Virus record (IMG/VR): IMGVR_UViG_3300036791_000797
Location: 20,646 to 84,645 of that record
Reading direction: 5' to 3' (one strand)
DNA length: 64,000 nucleotides
Origin: a virus
In this document: piece by piece, positions 32,317 to 40,884 of the stretch
How the letters are laid out: every line of letters begins with the position of its first letter
How positions within the stretch are numbered: the stretch's first letter is position 1
The notes under the pieces: model-generated
What the model was told of the DNA's origin: nothing
The model's database searches: none
Seen by the model: only the letters and a program-made list of their open reading frames with translations
Translations under genes and position numbers: made by a program

Positions 32317-32697
32317 ATGCCTGTGCCCCCTCTGATCCAGCAGGCCATTGTCAATATCTATCCGAACAATGGGTCTATTTATTCATCGGAACATGAGTGT
32401 GAAGGTGCGAAGTTTCATTCCCCCAATCCCCTCATCGTCCATGAGACCAACCTCGTTCCCTGGGATCCACATCCGCCAGTACACATCGTCTGGCTCTGTG
32501 GTACGTGCCGAGGCAATCTCTGGGTATATCAGCGTCTCCTGCAGGAGCGAGGAGGAGATATCCCCTGGGCTATCCAGCGCTCTTTCGGCAATGCCATCCG
32601 AGCCTTGGCTAAACAAGGATGGGAGATCTATCAAGCCGATGATAATCGACATTCCCATCCTCCGAGTAGTTGGTCTTTGAGGAGCAATCATCTCTAG
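32317..32697 (+). CDS. hypothetical zinc-knuckle protein, 126 aa
   Basis: Unrecognised. ECEGAKFHS and, later, VWLCGTCRGNLW with VHETN give a possible His/Cys zinc site reminiscent of HNH knuckles, but the full HNH pattern is absent. It lies immediately before the portal gene, and its stop overlaps the likely upstream extension of the portal. Confidence 0.55.
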   Translation: MPVPPLIQQAIVNIYPNNGSIYSSEHECEGAKFHSPNPLIVHETNLVPWDPHPPVHIVWLCGTCRGNLWVYQRLLQERGGDIPWAIQRSFGNAIRALAKQGWEIYQADDNRHSHPPSSWSLRSNHL

Positions 32698-32827
32698 TAT
32701 CTGGACTCCGACCGGGGAGCATCCCATAGGCGAGCGGGACTCCGATGTCCTGGCCAAGCTGGCCACGGCCTCGCTACGGCGCGGCATCTCGGAGGGTCCA
32801 GGCGAGGAATCCCCCGAAGTTCAGGAG

Positions 32828-34813
32828 ATGCGGAAGAACCGTCGCATCAACCGCAAGCTCAACGGGGTCAGCCATCAAGCCGATCTCCTCAGTGGGGCCG
32901 GGGCCAGCAGCCTGTCGTTTGCCACCGGGCGTCCTCAGGACCCCATGTTCTACTGGAAGCAAGCGAATCTCCCTTACGATATCTGGAAGGAAGAAGAGCT
33001 TGTTGTTATCCGCCACTACTGCAGGCTTCTTTATCTTACTCATCCACTGTTGGCCTCAGCCATCGATATCTTCAGCAAATACCCCATGCAAGGCATGGAG
33101 TTGAACTGCAAGGACAACGAGCTTGTTGACTTCTATGGAACACACTTCCTCGATGACCTGAACTACCCCGAGTATCTCACCGATGTCCTGCATGAGCGCT
33201 GGCTGGTAGGAGAGGCGTGGCCCCTCGGGCAGTGGAACGACACCCTGGGCATCTGGGAGGACGACGAACTCATCAACCCCGATGACGTGGATGTCATCAA
33301 GAGCCCGTTCATCAAAGAGCCCCGCTTCGAGATGCGTCTGCCCGAGACGTTGCGCTCCATCCTCAAGGAGCGCCAGCCCGAGTGGGAGTACAAGAAGCTG
33401 GTCAACGCCTACCCCGAGCTTCTGGCCTTCCTGGCCGAAGACTCCCGCATGCCGGTGTCCAACATCCTGCTCAAGCAGATCAAGTTCAAGGCCGACACCT
33501 TCCACCCCCGCGGCATCCCCATCCTGATGCGAGGCTTTAGGGCCATCTTCCAGGAGGAGATGCTCAACGCCGCCCAGGACGCCATCGCCTCTCGGCTCTA
33601 CACCCCGCTCATCCTGGCCAAGATCGGAGCCTCGGCCACCGACCTGGGCACCCAGTATCCCTTCATCCCCACCGCCGCGGACCTAGCTGACTTCGAGGAG
33701 GCCCTGGACGAGGCCCTGGCTGCTGACTTCCGGGTCCTGACCCACCACTTCGCCCTGACCATGGAGTCGGTATTCGGTCGGGAGGTCATGCCCGACCTCA
33801 GCGGCGACTTCGAGCGCCTGGCCGAGCGCCAGCTACAGGTCTTCGGCATCTCCAAGACCATGCTCTCCGGCGCGGGTGATGGTGAGACCTACGCCGCCGA
33901 CGCCCTGAACCTGGACATCATGAGCCAGCTACTGGGTGGGGCGCAGCGGCTCATCAAGAGGTTCTTCAAGGATCGGGCTCTGGTGGTGGCTGAAGCCCAG
34001 CAGCACTGGGACTATGAGATGCGGGGTGGCAAGAAGTTCCCGGTCATGGAAGAGGTCCTCGAAGTCGATGAGGAGACCGGTGAGAAGCGCATCATCGAGC
34101 AGCCCAAGCTGCTGGTGCCGGACCTGGTCATGAAGTCCATGGACATGAAGAACGACACGCTGCGACGGCAACTGCTCGAAGAGCTACGCAGCACGGGGGT
34201 GCCCATCTCCATGAAGACTCGCCTGACCAACATCGAGATCGACCTGGACGACGAGATCGAGGCCACCCGTGACGAGCAGATCAAGATCGCGGTGGCCACC
34301 CAGGAGACCCGTCGGGACACCTTCTCGGCCCTGGCCGCCCAGGGCCTGCCCATCCCCGACGACCTGGAGCAGGACTTTCGGGCGGTGGCCCTCGACGCCG
34401 AGCCGGGTGGACCGGCAGCCGAGCAACTACCTCTACCCAACATGGCCATGGACCCGGCTGGAGGTCCGGCCACGGCCCTGACTCCTGGACCTGAGGACTA
34501 TGCCGCCGCCGACGAGGCCGAACAGGAAGGCGAGGCTCCCGGCGACGTAGGAGCCTCCAATGCCTCTCCTCCACCGCAGATGCAATCCAATATGGCGGCG
34601 ATAATACCGTTGCCTCGTCAGCGTATGCGCCCTCCAGAGTCTGATGAACGACGCGGTGAGATGCCGAAGAAATCCAGCTTGCAAAGCGATGATGGTGAGG
34701 AACTTGAAGAGGGATCCTACCGACTGCTCAGCGGCCCGGCCCATATTGGCCAGCGCCGCTACGTGTACCTCGACCCCACCGAGCCCCTGCCCGATCCTGA
34801 CTCAGAACGATGA
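32828..34813 (+). CDS. portal protein
   Basis: Forms the dodecameric ring at the capsid vertex through which DNA enters and exits. The sequence has the expected layout: an N-terminal part with LTHPLLASAIDIFSKYPMQG, a wing with VGEAWPLGQWND, the clip/stem region around residues 230-330 (MRGFRAIFQEEMLNAAQDAI), and an acidic Pro-rich C-terminal tail. The first ATG is 32828, but coding-like sequence (SSIWTPTGEHPIG, then RDSDVLAKLATASLRRG) continues in frame back to 32690. There an ATC has GAGGAG 5 nt upstream, so the true start may be a rare AUC. 661 aa from the ATG. Confidence 0.8.
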   Translation: MRKNRRINRKLNGVSHQADLLSGAGASSLSFATGRPQDPMFYWKQANLPYDIWKEEELVVIRHYCRLLYLTHPLLASAIDIFSKYPMQGMELNCKDNELVDFYGTHFLDDLNYPEYLTDVLHERWLVGEAWPLGQWNDTLGIWEDDELINPDDVDVIKSPFIKEPRFEMRLPETLRSILKERQPEWEYKKLVNAYPELLAFLAEDSRMPVSNILLKQIKFKADTFHPRGIPILMRGFRAIFQEEMLNAAQDAIASRLYTPLILAKIGASATDLGTQYPFIPTAADLADFEEALDEALAADFRVLTHHFALTMESVFGREVMPDLSGDFERLAERQLQVFGISKTMLSGAGDGETYAADALNLDIMSQLLGGAQRLIKRFFKDRALVVAEAQQHWDYEMRGGKKFPVMEEVLEVDEETGEKRIIEQPKLLVPDLVMKSMDMKNDTLRRQLLEELRSTGVPISMKTRLTNIEIDLDDEIEATRDEQIKIAVATQETRRDTFSALAAQGLPIPDDLEQDFRAVALDAEPGGPAAEQLPLPNMAMDPAGGPATALTPGPEDYAAADEAEQEGEAPGDVGASNASPPPQMQSNMAAIIPLPRQRMRPPESDERRGEMPKKSSLQSDDGEELEEGSYRLLSGPAHIGQRRYVYLDPTEPLPDPDSER

Positions 34814-34822
34814 AGGAGTGAG

Positions 34823-37800
34823 ATGCCCTTCTCGTCGTTCACTGCCATCTTCAGGACCAGGTTAAATGGGCCAGTTGGTGCCGTCCAGGATGAAGGCAAT
34901 GGCTCGGCGGCTGACACCGAACTCCTCCGCAAGGCGGGTCTTCTCTCCTCGGATCCCAGTCGATCGGGCGCGGATATCCAGGACTTGAGCGGCCGTGAGC
35001 TTCTCCCCTCGACCGATTACGAATCCTCTGCGGGTGGGTGGGTGGACCGCCCTGCCCTTGGCCAGTTTGTCTCGCATGTTGTCGAGGTTGGTGCCGAGCC
35101 AGAGGTGATCGAGGGTGACACACAGCGGCACATCGCAGGTGTGCAGTACATGCAGTTCACCGGGATTAGCGATGAAGTGGGTGTAGGCCCAGCGATGGGC
35201 TGGGATCATGCGATTGCCATCCCGGAAGTAGCCGTACCCTCTGCGTTGGGCAGCCGTCCACAGCCAGCAAGGACCGCTTCGATCGACCTTGGCCCAGAAG
35301 CGCTCCTCGATGGTGGGCACGTTGGCAATCTAGCTTCAGATTCCTACCCGGAGCTTTCTGAGGTCCTACTCCAGAGACCCCCGCCCAACTCCCACCAGGC
35401 GGCCGTGGATGGCCTGTGCGCCCTCTGTGAGGCCGAGCCTGCCACCCAGGAGATCTCTGGCACCACCGTAGGGGATCGCTGCGCTGAGCATCTCATGGGC
35501 GTCCCTGGGGCCGGTACAGCCCCTCCTGAGTTCGGTCAGGCCGTCTACGGGATGGCCCACACTGCCTCCTGGGAGTCCGAGGATCGAGAGCGCTACAAGA
35601 CGATCCTCAAAGACCAGCCCGAGGAGCCCTGCGGCAACTGTGGGCAGCCCATCAAGTTCGATGACGAGACCGAGACCTACGTGGCCAAGGACGGCTCCCA
35701 ATGCCCGAGCGAGGATGGCCATGATCCTCTGGGCAGCACCAGCCATGAGGCCGGGATCCTGGACTGGCTGGACCGCAAGCTGGCCCCTACCGGCCTGGTG
35801 CCCGAGCAGGGTGGTCGCTGGAGCTTCGACTGGTGCCGGTACCGTCACAACTCCCACTGCTTCTACCCCGCCGGGCTTGACGCCGGAGCCTCCTCCCAGG
35901 CGGGCTACGCGGTGTGGACCCCGCAGGACCGGGGTAGCTGCCCCCGCTTCACCTGGGAGTCCCAGCAGCAGTGCCCCATCGGCGCGCCCGGCCCTCATGC
36001 TGGGGGCACCCCCGACGCCTATACCCAGCAGCAACCGGTCCAGCCCCGAGGGTTGTTGCAACGACTCCTGGGTTCCAAAGATGCTAAGGATGAGGATTTC
36101 CACTGGCATTTCTGCGCTAAATGGGCAGATGTAAGAGCCAAGGCAGCCCGGATCAGACGTGAGGGTGGCGTGCGTATCATCAGCGCCCCTGATGCTCGCA
36201 ATCCCTATATCACTGCCGAGGTCAAGGGTGATAACCACACCTATCAGACCACCATCCTTCGCTCCATCGGAGGAAAGTCGGTAGCCGGATGGGAATGCAC
36301 CTGTGCCTGGGCGCACTACGCCTGGGGCCGGTCTGGTAGATGGAAGAAGTTCGAGGGCCGACAGTGCAGTCACGCCCTGGCCACCATCTACCAGGCCCAG
36401 GCCGACGAGATGTTCGGCGGCCGGGTCAAGGAGATCTCCCGCCAACCGGCCACCTTCGACCAGCCCGGCGACGAGGGCCAGTTCAAGAAGGTCTGGCAGT
36501 ACGACCCCGACGACGAGAAGCGCAAGGAGTACGTCGAGCGGGACTGGCGCAAGGATCCCACCAAACGCTCCGGTAAGGCCCCCGAGTGGGTCAAGCAATA
36601 CGAGGGCAGCTTAAGGGTCATCGCCCAAGAGACCGAACAGGTCAAGGTCGGTGATGTGCAGCCGGGTGATCGGGTGCTTCTCACCGGATATGAGAAAGAA
36701 GGTCCGCATACTGTCAAGAGTGTTCGCGATGGAACACCAGCTAAGAGGATCGAGCCTTACGAGGATAAAAAAGAACGTACTCTGCGGGGGATCATAGAGC
36801 ATGATGACCCAGATCATTATCCGCCGAAGGACTATGGGACTATTCCCATTCGGCATTTCGATCTAGCGGGAACATTCGATCACATCGCTCTTCCACATCA
36901 TGCACCGATCAAGCGCCTGACGGCTTCCTTGAGCTTCTCCGAGGAGCGGCCTATCGCCATGGAGGCTGAGGCCCGTCTGGAGGCCGGTGAGAGCCCCCAG
37001 GCCGTCCTGAGCTACCTGCGGGCGGCCGATGCTCCTTGGCCCGAGTACATCCTCACTGAGGCCCTGCACAAGCCTTTCGTGGCCCGCGACCCGGCCGATG
37101 AGCTACACACCATCGTCAGCCTCGAAGGGGAGCATGCGGTCACCGACAACGGGGATCTCATCCCGGCCGAGCATCTGACGCATCCCGACTTCGACTGGCA
37201 CAGCGGGCTGTCGTTCCAGGGACAAGCTCAGACCAACTCGGCGGAAGTCCAGCAGGACCCCGTCGAACACGTCAACGCGGATGGGTCCCCGCACAACGGG
37301 GTCATGGTGGCCCTGGTACCGCCCGAGAAGGTGCGTGAGGGGCTGGCCGTCCAGGACGGCGAAGCCCCGGAAGACATGCATGTAACCGTCGGTTACCTGG
37401 GCAAGAAGGACAGCGTCGATCCTGAGGCTTTGCACCGGGCCGTGTCCTCCTTCGCCCAGCAGGTACCACCGCTGAAGGGCAAGATCAGTGGGTTCGGTAA
37501 CTTTGAGGTTGATCCTGAGCGTAACGATGGCTTTTCCCATGCCCATGTTGGGCTGGTGGACATCCCCGGTATCTCCGACTTCCAGGCCAAGCTCGATGAG
37601 CATCTTGGGCGCGAGGGCCTGAAGGTCAACAACGAACATGGTCTGCAGCCCCATCTCACTGTCGCCTACGGGCATGAGCCCGCTGAGTACGACAGCATGC
37701 CCGATACCACCGACCATTTCGACCTCCCTCACATCACCGTAGCCCACGGTGGGACCTGGACCCACTATCCCCTCCAGGGCAGCCCGGAGGCCCAGAAGAC

Positions 37801-40528
37801 CGGCATGCTGCGCTGGGCCAGAGGTCCGGTCCATGGACCCATCCTGAATCCCCACTGGCAATCCCCCGAGGCCCCCAAGGGTCGCTCGAAGGGCCGGGCC
37901 GATGATCCCAACGCCACCAAGTTCTCCACCTACGAGCCCAAGTTCCAGGAGAAGATCGCCAACCAGTTCCACAGCAACGTCCCCTCAGAACTCGGCATCA
38001 ACACCCATCGAGACATGGTCGAGAACATCAAGGGGATGTACCGGGAGGCCAAGGCCACCAATCCCAAGGCCATCAGAGAGGGCAAGAAGTGGTATTCGGA
38101 TGCCCACAACTTCGCCAAGGGATTAGCTCAGAAGCATCCTGGTGGGAAGCTGCGTACAGCGCTGGGTATGACGGCGGCCCTCTCGCCCCAGAATCACTGG
38201 GAGGAGAACAAGACCCAGGCCGAGTATATCCACCATCATCTGAGTGCTGATCCCGACTCCGAAGACGGTCGCTTCAACATCTCGCATGAGGATGCTCAGG
38301 CGGCCATGAAGAAGCAGTCCAAGCAAGCCAGCGTGAAGAAGGGTTATCGCCAGGTACAGCAGTTGACGCCCGGCAAGCGCTTTGCCGACATGGAGCCCGA
38401 GGAGGCGGCCCACTCCCTCAAGGCCCAGGCCCAGTACACCCACAAGCTGAAGGTGCCGGGGCGGATCAAGAACGACGGCGATCCTTGGAAGGCCACCTTC
38501 GCCAACGGCACCGGCTCGATCGCCAAGGCCGTGCGGATTCATCGGGGTGAGGATCCCGATGATGTTTTGCAGGGTCATAAGGTCCGCTCTTTCTTCAACA
38601 ATATGGCGGATCACACCAACAAGCAGAAGCGTGATGATGTCACTATTGACACGCATGCTGTCTCGTTGGCGGCTGGGGCCAAGTTCGGAGCTAGCGCTCC
38701 TGAGCTAAAGAAGATGTTCGCCAATGGTGCCAACAAGAATCAGAACGTCACCGGCACTTACGGCTATGTCGCGGATGCCTATCGCCAGGCTCATAAGGAG
38801 CTACAGGACTCCGGGGAGATGTCCAAGACCTCGGCTCCCCATCACCTGCAGGCCACCACCTGGTTGCACTGGCGGGACATCAACGACGAGCCCGGCAAGC
38901 TGAAAGAGGCCAACAAGGGTCGCTTCAAGGACTACTCCGGCGAGAACGCTGCCCGCAACAAGCGCAACAAGGAACTCTACGGCGAGGACTACGAGGGCGA
39001 CGAAGACGAGGACGAGGGCATGTCCGCGGCGGCCAGCCTGCATGTGGCCCAGGGGCATGACATCGGAGAGGCGGGCAAGCTCCTCGACCCCTCCAACTAC
39101 GACGAGAACGCCGCCGATCCCGACTTCGACCCCGATCTGGCCGAGGATGCCCTGGACGCCGAATGGGATGCCGAGCCCGCCGAGATGGAGCAGCGCTGGC
39201 AGGACTCCCAGGCCAAGCAGCCTCGCACCTCCATGCTGCGCTGGGGCGCGGTCCAGGGTGACGACATGGACACCGATGACGTGGATTCTGACACTTCAGA
39301 TGAAATGGCGGATGCCTCGGCGGTGCAGAAGCAGTACGCCGATCAGGCCGACGACGCTCAAGACGACTTCTACTTCAACTACCCCACCGACAGCCAGAGC
39401 CCCTTCCCCAACGACCCCAACAAGGTGCCGCCCTACATGAGCGCCACGCCCCACGGGGCTATGCTCCACTGGGCTCGCCCCCGGCCCGATCGCCTCTTTG
39501 ATGTCAGTGATATCCCCACTAAGAAGGGGCCGTATCAGGAGCCTCGATCAAACCCGAACTTCGAGCATCCTTACGAAGGTCCCATAGGGAAGTATCTGTA
39601 TCATCACAGTCCGCCTGAGAATCGCAGTTCCATCATGGAGCATGGTCTGCAGCCCCGTGATCCTCAGGAAAGCTCAGCTAAGGGATCTGATATTCCTTCT
39701 GAACGGACACCCGAAGGTGTCTACTTAGGACCATACGATCACATCGGTCCTCACCAGCGTGGATCTGATGTATGGGCGGTGGATACCAACAAGGTAAGGC
39801 TCCATCAAGATCCTGATGATGACGAGAACTACTGGGGATTCCACTACTCGGAGGACCCCGTGCCGCCGGAGGCCATGAAGCTGGTGCATCGGCATCCCAG
39901 CGTGGCCATGCTGCACTGGTCAGCCGAGGCGGCCGAGGAGATGCTCAGGGATGAGCCCGAGGGCGCGCTCCCATCTACGGATGGTGGAGCCCCCTCAGAG
40001 CTTTGGGAGAGCCAGCACTCCACCACTGCCCCCGATCCCATCAGCGCCGGTCCTGCGGGCTTCGGCAGTCCCCTGGACCCCGGCAGCGAGCATGAGGACA
40101 TGGGCTACCCCGAAGCCGACGAAGCGGTCCTGCGCCCCTCCGGTGGTCCGGGCGCGGGGTCGTTCATGAACGAGATGGAAAACAAGATGTATGGCCTTGA
40201 CTACGCCTCCTCCCTCCATGCGGGGACCGTAGGTCAACAGAGCCGGGCATGGCTGCTACAGGCGGATCCTCATCGAAGTGCAGGTGGTGACCAGGGCATT
40301 CGGGATTCCGACATAGCAGCCATGGCTCGGCAGTTTCTGCAGACCGGGGAGGTGCCGGGTCAGTCCAAGGTGGCGGCCAAGGTGTTCAGCCCGGCCGAGC
40401 AGGTCGAGTTGATCCAGGAGGGCTCGGCCGACGGCACCCGCGCCTCGAACCTGGACCGCCTGCAACTGGAGGGCACCCACTACCTGGCTGACGAAGATGA
40501 CGAGGATCTCGATGGGTTGTTCGGCTGA
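34823..40528 (+). CDS. giant polyvalent-type virion protein, 1901 aa
   Basis: Multidomain protein directly after the portal, with an excellent ribosome binding site (GAAGGAGTGAG). In order: residues 14-166 are antisense to an HNH gene and probably not native; zinc knuckles near 200-270; a SWIM zinc finger (CxC at 492-494, CxH at 515-517). A 2H phosphoesterase-like domain follows (HVTVGYLG at 853, HLTVAYG at 944), then a domain with AALSPQNHWEEN near 1118 and VTIDTHAVSLA near 1273. Next comes an ADP-ribosyltransferase-like fold about 1590-1690 (YLYHHSPPENRSSIMEHGL, GVYLGP, DVWAVDTNKVRL). Linkers repeat an MLRWA-like element. This matches polyvalent proteins thought to enter the cell with phage DNA. 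Confidence 0.72.
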   Translation: MPFSSFTAIFRTRLNGPVGAVQDEGNGSAADTELLRKAGLLSSDPSRSGADIQDLSGRELLPSTDYESSAGGWVDRPALGQFVSHVVEVGAEPEVIEGDTQRHIAGVQYMQFTGISDEVGVGPAMGWDHAIAIPEVAVPSALGSRPQPARTASIDLGPEALLDGGHVGNLASDSYPELSEVLLQRPPPNSHQAAVDGLCALCEAEPATQEISGTTVGDRCAEHLMGVPGAGTAPPEFGQAVYGMAHTASWESEDRERYKTILKDQPEEPCGNCGQPIKFDDETETYVAKDGSQCPSEDGHDPLGSTSHEAGILDWLDRKLAPTGLVPEQGGRWSFDWCRYRHNSHCFYPAGLDAGASSQAGYAVWTPQDRGSCPRFTWESQQQCPIGAPGPHAGGTPDAYTQQQPVQPRGLLQRLLGSKDAKDEDFHWHFCAKWADVRAKAARIRREGGVRIISAPDARNPYITAEVKGDNHTYQTTILRSIGGKSVAGWECTCAWAHYAWGRSGRWKKFEGRQCSHALATIYQAQADEMFGGRVKEISRQPATFDQPGDEGQFKKVWQYDPDDEKRKEYVERDWRKDPTKRSGKAPEWVKQYEGSLRVIAQETEQVKVGDVQPGDRVLLTGYEKEGPHTVKSVRDGTPAKRIEPYEDKKERTLRGIIEHDDPDHYPPKDYGTIPIRHFDLAGTFDHIALPHHAPIKRLTASLSFSEERPIAMEAEARLEAGESPQAVLSYLRAADAPWPEYILTEALHKPFVARDPADELHTIVSLEGEHAVTDNGDLIPAEHLTHPDFDWHSGLSFQGQAQTNSAEVQQDPVEHVNADGSPHNGVMVALVPPEKVREGLAVQDGEAPEDMHVTVGYLGKKDSVDPEALHRAVSSFAQQVPPLKGKISGFGNFEVDPERNDGFSHAHVGLVDIPGISDFQAKLDEHLGREGLKVNNEHGLQPHLTVAYGHEPAEYDSMPDTTDHFDLPHITVAHGGTWTHYPLQGSPEAQKTGMLRWARGPVHGPILNPHWQSPEAPKGRSKGRADDPNATKFSTYEPKFQEKIANQFHSNVPSELGINTHRDMVENIKGMYREAKATNPKAIREGKKWYSDAHNFAKGLAQKHPGGKLRTALGMTAALSPQNHWEENKTQAEYIHHHLSADPDSEDGRFNISHEDAQAAMKKQSKQASVKKGYRQVQQLTPGKRFADMEPEEAAHSLKAQAQYTHKLKVPGRIKNDGDPWKATFANGTGSIAKAVRIHRGEDPDDVLQGHKVRSFFNNMADHTNKQKRDDVTIDTHAVSLAAGAKFGASAPELKKMFANGANKNQNVTGTYGYVADAYRQAHKELQDSGEMSKTSAPHHLQATTWLHWRDINDEPGKLKEANKGRFKDYSGENAARNKRNKELYGEDYEGDEDEDEGMSAAASLHVAQGHDIGEAGKLLDPSNYDENAADPDFDPDLAEDALDAEWDAEPAEMEQRWQDSQAKQPRTSMLRWGAVQGDDMDTDDVDSDTSDEMADASAVQKQYADQADDAQDDFYFNYPTDSQSPFPNDPNKVPPYMSATPHGAMLHWARPRPDRLFDVSDIPTKKGPYQEPRSNPNFEHPYEGPIGKYLYHHSPPENRSSIMEHGLQPRDPQESSAKGSDIPSERTPEGVYLGPYDHIGPHQRGSDVWAVDTNKVRLHQDPDDDENYWGFHYSEDPVPPEAMKLVHRHPSVAMLHWSAEAAEEMLRDEPEGALPSTDGGAPSELWESQHSTTAPDPISAGPAGFGSPLDPGSEHEDMGYPEADEAVLRPSGGPGAGSFMNEMENKMYGLDYASSLHAGTVGQQSRAWLLQADPHRSAGGDQGIRDSDIAAMARQFLQTGEVPGQSKVAAKVFSPAEQVELIQEGSADGTRASNLDRLQLEGTHYLADEDDEDLDGLFG
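34862..35320 (-). CDS. HNH homing endonuclease nested antisense in the giant gene
   Basis: 152 aa, a typical free-standing HNH_3-type nuclease. Start GTG 35320 gives MPTIEERFWAKVDRSGPCWL; the core is AHRWAYTHFIANPGELHVLH, then DVPLCVTLDHLWLGTNLDNM. A C-terminal helix-turn-helix (KLTAAQVLDIRARS, then RLAEEFGVSRRAIAFI) would recognise DNA. It lies wholly within, and opposite to, the first 166 codons of the 1901-aa frame, which stays open through it. It likely inserted just behind the original start of that gene. A mobile selfish gene, able to cut uninserted alleles. Confidence 0.88.
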   Translation of the reverse strand: MPTIEERFWAKVDRSGPCWLWTAAQRRGYGYFRDGNRMIPAHRWAYTHFIANPGELHVLHTCDVPLCVTLDHLWLGTNLDNMRDKLAKGRAVHPPTRRGFVIGRGEKLTAAQVLDIRARSTGIRGEKTRLAEEFGVSRRAIAFILDGTNWPI

Positions 40529-40884
40529 TGGCTGACCTGGAGCGCTACCCCGACGGCGACGTGGAGGAGAACGGCCTCCTGGCCTATCGCCTGTTCCGCC
40601 CGGTGCTGCCGCATGTGCTGGTCGAGGAGCTAGAGGCTGAGGCGGGCACCGAAGCTCTGCATCTGACCTTCGAGGGTGACATCAGCGCGGCCTCAGAAGA
40701 GGACCCGGTCATCATCTACGTGCCCGAGACGGTCAACACCAAGCACATCACCCGTGTCCTGGCCTCCCATGATCACCGTGCTGCCCCTCATGCCATGGAT
40801 GCCATCAGGATGAAGCTAGACCATGATGAGCAGCTAACCATGGAGGAAGTCTCTCAGGCGCTCAAGTTCTTGCTGGGGGCGTAG
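40528..40884 (+). CDS. hypothetical protein, 118 aa
   Basis: Unrecognised acidic alpha/beta protein (VLPHVLVEELEAEAGTEALH, then VIIYVPETVN). It links the giant gene (TGATG overlap) with the fibre-like paralogues (TAGTG overlap), so it is probably a virion component or chaperone. Confidence 0.55.
   Translation: MADLERYPDGDVEENGLLAYRLFRPVLPHVLVEELEAEAGTEALHLTFEGDISAASEEDPVIIYVPETVNTKHITRVLASHDHRAAPHAMDAIRMKLDHDEQLTMEEVSQALKFLLGA

Noticed and set aside
35366-36598. 410-codon minus-strand frame opposite the 1901-aa gene
   Set aside because: Antisense shadow; unlike the HNH frame nearby it has no recognisable motif.
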